Source: Acidiferrobacterales bacterium (GTDB lineage Bacteria > Pseudomonadota > Gammaproteobacteria > Acidiferrobacterales > Sulfurifustaceae). From it: 11,219 bases of DNA. Location: NCBI GenBank assembly GCA_919902095.1, contig CAKKQL010000082.1, positions 1 to 11,219 of the forward strand, in the 5' to 3' direction. Shown here in pieces: positions 6,327 to 11,219 of this stretch. A program made the translations under genes and the position numbers. The notes beneath the pieces were generated by a model. That model did not search any database. It was not told the DNA's origin and worked only from the letters and a program-made list of their open reading frames with translations. Positions within the stretch are counted from its first letter, which is position 1, and each line of letters starts with the position of its first letter.

Positions 6327-9300
6327 TCAGTAGTACAGCTCCCGCGTGTAGATGAATTCGCTCTCGCGCGTGTAGATGAAGCCGGGGTTGCCGATGGCAA
6401 AGTCGCCAAACGCAGTTGCTCCCGTACCCGATGTCTGGGTGGTGGTGGGAGTACCACTTACGGAGACGACGGACCAAATGCCGCCGTCCTTGCGTCGAAT
6501 GATGAAATCGTCTGTCAGAACGCCGCCATCGAGATCGTCCGGGTCAATGTAGTCGAACGTCATTCCACAGGTCGTAAAGTCAAGCAAGCCGCCCGCCGTG
6601 AGCGTCCAGCAGCGATTAACGCTGGCCCCGGTATTGATACCGGAATTCCCCAAATCGGCGCAGTCCGCGCCTGTGGTAGTGGCGGTGACGGTCCCGGGAG
6701 TGGTGACGGAAGCGAACGTCAGGGCGCTGACCGGCGTGTATATGGTGAATTCGGAGCCGTTGGCTGTGTTGCCGATCTCGAACGGGCAACTCAGCAGCGA
6801 GGCGGTAAAGTTCTTGCGCAGATTACCCACTATATAACCGACACCGGTGCCCGCGCCCGTTACACCGCAACCGGTCGTATTACCGATGATAAGCGTGTTC
6901 GCGCCGGTAATAACGTTACCAGCAACGAAACTCAGCGTGTTGTTAACTGTGACGTTGTTGCTCAGTGTAAGTTCAGTGCCGCTGCCGAAGGTGTTGCTCA
7001 ATGTAAGATTGTGGAACGTGGTCGCCCCGGTGATGGTCTGATTGACCGTACCGTTGAAGGTGGTTGTGATTGAGTTGGTGACGGCATCGAAGCCGGCGGT
7101 GTTGGTGAAATTGCGGGTAATTGAAAGATCCGAGTTCGCGGTCACGCCTGCGATATTGCTATTGTTAATGACCAGGTTGCCAAATGTCGTCGCCCCGGTG
7201 ATGGTCTGCGCCGCAGTACCATTGAAAGTGAAGACCCCGGTGCCGGCATTGAAGGTTCCGCTGTTGGAAAAGTTGCCGGCCAGATTCACCGTCGGGTCGT
7301 TGGCCGGACCATCGTAGGTCGTGCCGGTCTCGAGGGTGAAATTGCCGATGATCGTTGTGGTGCCGGTCAGAAGTCGCTTGTTGCCACCACCGGTCAGCAC
7401 CAGATGGCCATAGGTTTCGATGCTGACATTCTGGTTGCCGCCCACCCGGGCGTAGCGCACCGTGCTGGTCGCGCCGAACGTCTTGGTGCCGAACCCGGTG
7501 GCCATCACGCTGCCCCCCGTCAGCACGAAGGTCGCGCCGTTCGCCACCTCGAAGGTCTTTGCGGCGTTGCCGACGATGGAAAATCCGCCGTTGTTCAGGG
7601 TTCCGCTCTGCACCCGCAAATCGCCCGTCACGCGCGCGGCGGTAATATCATTTGCCAAGGTAGCGCCGCTTGCGTGGGTGTTATTCACGTGCAGATTGTT
7701 ATAAATGACATTGCTTACGTTGAGCGGGATCGTCTGCCCCGCCGCCGTACCGTTGAAGTTGAACGTGCTGGTCGGACTTGGGGTGGTGAGGGTGCCGGTG
7801 GTGTTGATAGTCAACGCCCCCGCCAGGTTCAGCACGCCCGCGCCACCGCTCATATCAATCACCGCGCGGACGGCATTGGCGGAGTTGTAGGTCAACCCGC
7901 CTTTGATGGTGAGCGTGCCGGTAGTAATGTTGATTCGGGCGATACGGGCATTGCCGGTGCCGCCATTGAGCGCGACGTTACCACCGACCGTGGCGCTTCC
8001 GGCGTCGATGTTCCACGCCTTGGTGCCGTCAACGGTGGAACCATTGATGTTGACACTGCCAAGGACGCTGAGCGCTATGCCGGCATTGTGTTGCAGCGTG
8101 ACGCCAGCACCAGCGGCGTCAAAAGTAAGGCCGGCGCACGCCGCACCGGCGGCGGTGATCGTCACGGTAACAGCGCTCGCGCAAATTATGACGTTGTTCT
8201 GCACCGTCGGAGTGGTCGTCGCCGTCTGCGGCAACCCACAGGCGGCGGAAGACCATGTGCCCACGGCGTTCCAGTTGCCGGTGGCGACAGCATAACGGTT
8301 GGGAGCGGGTGTGAACGGCGAACCGGTCGGCACCACGCCGGGGGAGAAATTGCCGTTGCTGTCTCTTGTGAAAATCTTGTAGTGGTACGCGGTGCCGTTG
8401 GTAAGACCGGTGTCGGTACACGTCAGCGCCGGGGGCAGACCCGTGACGACACACCGTACCGTGCTCGCGCCGATGGTATTGCCAACGGCGTACGTGGTTC
8501 CTTCCACCGGTGTGTCCGCGACGGCGGCCGTGCTTCGCAGCACCACGACGCTATAAGCGACGGTCTCCGTGGGGACCGTGGGATTGGTCCAGTTGAGCGT
8601 GACCTGCGTATCCCCGCTCGTCCCCGATGCGGCGGAGACATCCCCCGAAGACTCGTTGTCTATCGTCACCGTGGTACCGGCGGTGTCGCTGCCTTCTGGT
8701 ATGCCTGTACTCGTCCAGGAGTTTATTTTCGCGGTGACCGAATAGAGGGACCCGGGCGGCGCCGGCATGGCCGCATGACTTTTGGGCGTTATGCGGATTT
8801 TGTACTGGGTTAGGGTGGTGGTGGCCGTCAGCGTGCTGAAGGGCGCGCCCAGGGAAATGGATGGTGTATCGCTGGCGGGATCGGTGACCGAACCGTAAAC
8901 CGTGGTGCCGGCGTCGTTGGTGATTTCTACCAAGCTTAACCCGCCTGCGGAGCCAGCCGAGAGCCCGACCACGACCGCCGTGATTACATCCATGCCAGTG
9001 CCGGTCTGGAAGGTAAACGCATCCGCCATGGCCGTCGTGGGGCCGGGCGCAAGGGTCGTATTTCCCGGGTCGGTGGTGATGGCGTTGCCGAGGATGGTGC
9101 CGCGGGGTCTCAGCGCGAGCACGATACCGCCAAAGCCGACCGGAAAATTAGTATCCCAGTTGACCGAAACGTTTCCCGTCGCCCCCGCTGTGGTTCTCGC
9201 GGCTTCGGAGAACGTTATTACACCGTCCGCGCCGGTCGCTGATTCAACATAGTGCTCGGTATACGCGGCTGGGTCAGTCCCCGTGGAGATGATTGAGCCA

Positions 9301-9845
9301 TTGTTATTGTCCTCGCCGGCAACGGCCACCACCACCAAAGAGTCATTGGTGAGTGTGCTGATCTGCGTGAATACCGACGGGTCAGTAGCTCCTGTCTGAG
9401 CCGTCCCTTTGACTTCCCACGGGTCACCGATCGTAATCGCCCCGCGATAGGTGATAACAGCGGCATAGACATCACCGGTCGTACCCGTCCTGTCAATTAA
9501 GGGATTCGGTACGGTGGTAGCTCCGGCACGTATCCAGAAAAACTGATAGGTCGCGACGGTCGAGCGGACAGTTGGAGAGCCGATCTGCGTCCAGCCCGCC
9601 GGCGTGGCGACAGTCGCAGTATTACTTCTGACTATCGTCGCAAGAAGAAGGACGTCGTTCTCCAGGTGCGCGGGGAGCGTGACGGTGGGATCAGCGCTAG
9701 TATCTGCCGCAGCCGCAATCGCGCTAAACGCCTGGAACGCCGGCGGCGCGGCGTGCGCTTCGTTCGTCTCGGTCAGGGCAACGGCCAGCAATCCCGGCAA
9801 CAAAAAGGACCAGAAACGCGTTCTTTTGATGGCCTGCATCAACAT
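6327..9845 (-). CDS. Large exported beta-repeat protein with FN3-like segment, in the mshQ position
   Basis: Predicted exported or surface protein of 1172 residues. Residues 1-33 are a signal peptide (KRTR, hydrophobic SFLLPGLLAVAL, likely cut at AHA|APP). Residues 35-248 are a beta-rich region with DVLLLATIVRS and TPAGWTQIG, a pattern I associate with jelly-roll-like domains of phage and surface proteins. Residues 250-398 are a second beta region (ITPKSHAAMPAPPGS). About 402-510 look like fibronectin III (TQVTLNWTNP ... LTNGTAYHYKIFTRDSNGNF) with a Cys465/Cys476 pair. Residues 518-990 are beta-strand repeats including three FNGT...QTI...NL..NN copies. Residues 991-1155 form a Cys-containing C-terminal beta domain (FTTCGMTFDYIDPDDLDGG). 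It follows mshP directly, as mshQ does, but I do not recognise the usual MshQ C-terminal domain (DUF6701-like). The ATG at 9845 and a second one at 9839 are both possible; no strong ribosome binding site is seen. Adhesin or pilus-associated role is inferred from position. Confidence 0.8.
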   Translation of the reverse strand: MLMQAIKRTRFWSFLLPGLLAVALTETNEAHAAPPAFQAFSAIAAAADTSADPTVTLPAHLENDVLLLATIVRSNTATVATPAGWTQIGSPTVRSTVATYQFFWIRAGATTVPNPLIDRTGTTGDVYAAVITYRGAITIGDPWEVKGTAQTGATDPSVFTQISTLTNDSLVVVAVAGEDNNNGSIISTGTDPAAYTEHYVESATGADGVITFSEAARTTAGATGNVSVNWDTNFPVGFGGIVLALRPRGTILGNAITTDPGNTTLAPGPTTAMADAFTFQTGTGMDVITAVVVGLSAGSAGGLSLVEITNDAGTTVYGSVTDPASDTPSISLGAPFSTLTATTTLTQYKIRITPKSHAAMPAPPGSLYSVTAKINSWTSTGIPEGSDTAGTTVTIDNESSGDVSAASGTSGDTQVTLNWTNPTVPTETVAYSVVVLRSTAAVADTPVEGTTYAVGNTIGASTVRCVVTGLPPALTCTDTGLTNGTAYHYKIFTRDSNGNFSPGVVPTGSPFTPAPNRYAVATGNWNAVGTWSSAACGLPQTATTTPTVQNNVIICASAVTVTITAAGAACAGLTFDAAGAGVTLQHNAGIALSVLGSVNINGSTVDGTKAWNIDAGSATVGGNVALNGGTGNARIARINITTGTLTIKGGLTYNSANAVRAVIDMSGGAGVLNLAGALTINTTGTLTTPSPTSTFNFNGTAAGQTIPLNVSNVIYNNLHVNNTHASGATLANDITAARVTGDLRVQSGTLNNGGFSIVGNAAKTFEVANGATFVLTGGSVMATGFGTKTFGATSTVRYARVGGNQNVSIETYGHLVLTGGGNKRLLTGTTTIIGNFTLETGTTYDGPANDPTVNLAGNFSNSGTFNAGTGVFTFNGTAAQTITGATTFGNLVINNSNIAGVTANSDLSITRNFTNTAGFDAVTNSITTTFNGTVNQTITGATTFHNLTLSNTFGSGTELTLSNNVTVNNTLSFVAGNVITGANTLIIGNTTGCGVTGAGTGVGYIVGNLRKNFTASLLSCPFEIGNTANGSEFTIYTPVSALTFASVTTPGTVTATTTGADCADLGNSGINTGASVNRCWTLTAGGLLDFTTCGMTFDYIDPDDLDGGVLTDDFIIRRKDGGIWSVVSVSGTPTTTQTSGTGATAFGDFAIGNPGFIYTRESEFIYTRELYY
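6343..6380 (-). repeat. 24-bp tandem duplication at the 3' end of the mshQ-position gene
   Basis: CGCGTGTAGATGAA occurs at 6343-6356 and again at 6367-6380 on the plus strand, a period of 24 bases. It produces FIYTRE twice in the last residues (1156-1161 and 1164-1169). Confidence 0.85.
6993..7226 (-). repeat. Pair of 56-residue beta repeats in the mshQ-position protein
   Basis: FNGTAAQTITGATTFGNL (from residue 874) and FNGTVNQTITGATTFHNL (from residue 930) lie 56 residues apart. At DNA level GTCGCCCCGGTGATGGTCTG occurs exactly at 7021-7040 and 7189-7208, 168 bases apart. A more diverged third copy (FNGTAAGQTIPL ... YNNLHVNN) lies at residues 697-722. Confidence 0.8.
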
Positions 9846-9901
9846 GCGGGAAGGAATGCCTCGGGTTTGCCTTACCTTGATTTTAGCTTATCGCGGCGCT
9901 C

Positions 9902-9929
9902 GGGGCCGACCGAACCGGCCCCTGCCGGT
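9902..9929 (-). promoter_or_regulatory. Two mutually exclusive GC-rich hairpins between mshP and the next gene
   Basis: Just after the mshP stop the transcript can form ACCGGC-AGGG-GCCGGT (9929-9914), or, sharing the middle segment, GGGGCCG-GTTCGGT-CGGCCCC (9922-9902). Both stems are perfect. No T-run follows, so neither looks like a rho-independent terminator. An RNA-stabilising or intercistronic control element is possible, but the role is inference. Confidence 0.4.
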
Positions 9930-9931
9930 CT

Positions 9932-10462
9932 TTACGGGTAGCGGTTGGACACCGTTGCCTCGACCCGTCGTTCGGCGTGTTCCAGGTCGCCGGGGGTGCG
10001 GTGGGTCGCGGTGCTGGTGATATAGAAAACGCTGAAGTTGACGGCCTGCCCGGAGCCGCCAGGGATGTTTTCGTTGTAGAGCGCGTCGCCAGCGTGGTCC
10101 GTACGCGTACAGCCCACCGCGATGTTGAAACCGTCGAAACCGGTGCCGGTCAGGCCGAAACTCGTTGTCGAGACTCCCGGGCTCACGCCGCACATGCTGT
10201 CGGGAACGTTGCGGGCGCGGTGAATGCCCCACTCGATTCCGGCACGCGCGGCGTAATGCGCGCGCGCGGCGAGCAGCGCCCGGTTCGTGGTACTCTGTTC
10301 CACCCCGGCCAAGTTCAACATGTACGCGCCCACGGCCGCGAGCACCACCAGCAGGAAAATGGCGCTCACCAGGGCCGCGCCGCGCGCGTCTGTCGCGCTC
10401 CCGCGCGGCGCTGGACTAGCACCTCTCTGTGCGTCGCCGCGCTTGGGACGCATGCGCCTCAT
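9932..10462 (-). CDS. mshP: MshP-like minor pseudopilin / PilX-like protein
   Basis: Predicted inner-membrane-anchored minor component of an MSHA-type type IV pilus, 176 residues. A basic leader (residues 1-27, rich in Arg and Pro) precedes one hydrophobic helix at about 29-50 (GAALVSAIFLLVVLAAVGAYML). HYAARAGIEWGIHRARN (69-85) then matches the AARAGIEWG signature I know from MshP proteins. Cys91 and Cys118 probably form the usual disulphide of the periplasmic domain. The leader-peptidase site would be Gly28|Ala29, with Ala where Phe is usual. Its start overlaps the mshO stop by 4 bases (ATGA), pointing to translational coupling. A second ATG three codons on (10453) is equally possible; it gives a start MRPKRGD, closer to the family. 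The leader of about 25 residues is longer than I expect for MshP. Confidence 0.85.
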   Translation of the reverse strand: MRRMRPKRGDAQRGASPAPRGSATDARGAALVSAIFLLVVLAAVGAYMLNLAGVEQSTTNRALLAARAHYAARAGIEWGIHRARNVPDSMCGVSPGVSTTSFGLTGTGFDGFNIAVGCTRTDHAGDALYNENIPGGSGQAVNFSVFYITSTATHRTPGDLEHAERRVEATVSNRYP

Positions 10463-11219
10463 GGGCTGTTATCCACCATGACCTGATGCACCAGGCGAAC
10501 CTCCTCCCCCTGGTCCGCCAGCGTCAGCGTGAACGTCGCCAGCGCGCGCGTGCGCACGTCGCCGGTCGTGGTCGTGAGCGAACACGCACTCACACGATCG
10601 GTCACCCGCGCACTCGAGGCGTTAACCGCGGCAAACGCCGCCGCGGTCGTCGGTTGGGAGGCGGTGATGGGGTAGTTGTAGTAACGCGTCAACGTGCCCG
10701 CCGCCGGGTCGGCGGCATTGGCCGCGCACAGATACGACACCGGGGTTTCGATGACGTAAATCCGTTGGTTCGACGAATGCCCGTTAAACCGGTATGCCGG
10801 CGTCATCAGGATGTTGTGCGCGCCGTTTGCGCCCGTGGCGCTGTAGCTGATGGTCATGGGCTGTAACGTTATTACCGTCTGCTGCGAGGTGTTGGGGGCG
10901 AGATAAGCGTTCGTGGCCAGTGCGGAACCGCCGAGATTGTTGATCACGAGCCGGTGCGTCGTGGACGACGACGGCACGGTAATGTTCCGGAAGAACTTGT
11001 GGATGTCGAAGCCGTCCGCATCACCTACCCCACCCGTTTGCAGACGATTGCTTGTCGGTAGCGTCCCATTCACATTGTTCCGGCGCCGGTACATCGCGCC
11101 CTCGATCGTCGGCAGCACCTCGACGGCGTAGCCGGCGGCGAGGTTCTGGATGCGCACGCTGCGCGGCAGCGCCAGGCGCACGTCGCGCGCCTGGCGCCGC
11201 AACGCGCTCTCGGCGGCCT
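10459..11219 (-). CDS. mshO: MshO-like pseudopilin (N-terminus outside the window)
   Basis: C-terminal 253 codons of a minor pseudopilin of the MSHA pilus. The visible part starts AAESALRRQARDVRLALPRS, which corresponds to the helix after the prepilin cleavage region in MshO proteins (typically ...TALRRMARDVRLALPNSVR). It ends LVHQVMVDNSP, also typical of the family. The prepilin leader and transmembrane helix lie beyond the right edge. The TTG at 11202 is an internal Leu codon, not the start, because the frame stays open and family-like to the edge. A Cys pair (in SYLCAAN and SACSLTT) lies in the periplasmic domain. The stop overlaps the mshP start by 4 bases, so both are one operon; mshP and the mshQ-position gene follow in the standard order. 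Confidence 0.85.
   Translation of the reverse strand, partial: AAESALRRQARDVRLALPRSVRIQNLAAGYAVEVLPTIEGAMYRRRNNVNGTLPTSNRLQTGGVGDADGFDIHKFFRNITVPSSSTTHRLVINNLGGSALATNAYLAPNTSQQTVITLQPMTISYSATGANGAHNILMTPAYRFNGHSSNQRIYVIETPVSYLCAANAADPAAGTLTRYYNYPITASQPTTAAAFAAVNASSARVTDRVSACSLTTTTGDVRTRALATFTLTLADQGEEVRLVHQVMVDNSP

Noticed and set aside
6172..6477. Small minus-strand frames of about 92-101 codons ending near RLCGE or VNNH
   Set aside because: They are formed by the dispersed GCAAAG-type repeat and the 3' end of the larger gene in other frames; I recall such products as common mis-annotations.
7404..8813. 469-codon plus-strand open frame
   Set aside because: Antisense to the mshQ-position gene; low-complexity Arg/Gly/Ala composition and no family features. 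The minus-strand reading has a signal peptide and coherent domains.
10459..11202. TTG at 11202 as the start of a 247-codon gene
   Set aside because: The frame is open to the window edge and the upstream residues AAESA continue the MshO helix, so this is an internal Leu codon of a gene starting outside the window.

Overview
The window reads as a chromosomal segment of a GC-rich proteobacterium, most likely a betaproteobacterium or a close gammaproteobacterial relative. The evidence is the end of an MSHA-type (mannose-sensitive haemagglutinin) type IV pilus locus next to a HlyA/HlyB-style type I secretion pair. All recognised genes lie on the minus strand, so transcription runs from the right end of the window to the left. 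The organism assignment is inference from gene content and composition only.

Right part (about 11219 to 6327): the C-terminal part of mshO runs in from the right edge. It overlaps by 4 bases (ATGA) with an mshP-like gene for a minor pseudopilin/PilX-like protein. After 86 bases containing two mutually exclusive GC-rich hairpins comes a 1172-residue exported protein in the position normally held by mshQ. It has a signal peptide, an N-terminal beta-rich region, a fibronectin-III-like segment, a long run of beta-strand repeats and a C-terminal beta domain. I do not recognise the usual MshQ C-terminal domain in it. A plausible hairpin-plus-U-tract terminator lies just after it.

Middle spacer (about 6326 to 5918): no gene is seen. 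It holds the terminator, a GCAAAG-rich dispersed intergenic repeat, and about 260 bases of leader for the next gene, with a weak sigma70-like candidate promoter and a good ribosome binding site.

Left part (5917 to 1): a 1319-residue RTX protein made almost wholly of calcium-binding repeats. Two larger repeat types are interleaved: an RTX block plus haemolysin-related beta domain (144-residue unit) and an 81-residue unit. It ends in a region typical of secreted RTX proteins. After 111 bases with overlapping inverted repeats, a HlyB-like type I secretion ABC transporter with a catalytically dead C39-like domain runs off the left edge. The membrane fusion protein (HlyD-like) would be expected further left.

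Functionally, the two halves look like two surface-display programmes placed back to back: the tip/minor components of an adhesive pilus, and a secreted calcium-dependent repeat protein with its own exporter. No enzyme or toxin domain is visible in either large protein, so adhesion, surface coating or matrix roles are the simplest inference. No RNA genes, insertion sequences or CRISPR arrays are visible. Nothing here is clearly a new class of system; the most unusual points are the composite architecture of the RTX protein and the chimeric protein in the mshQ position.
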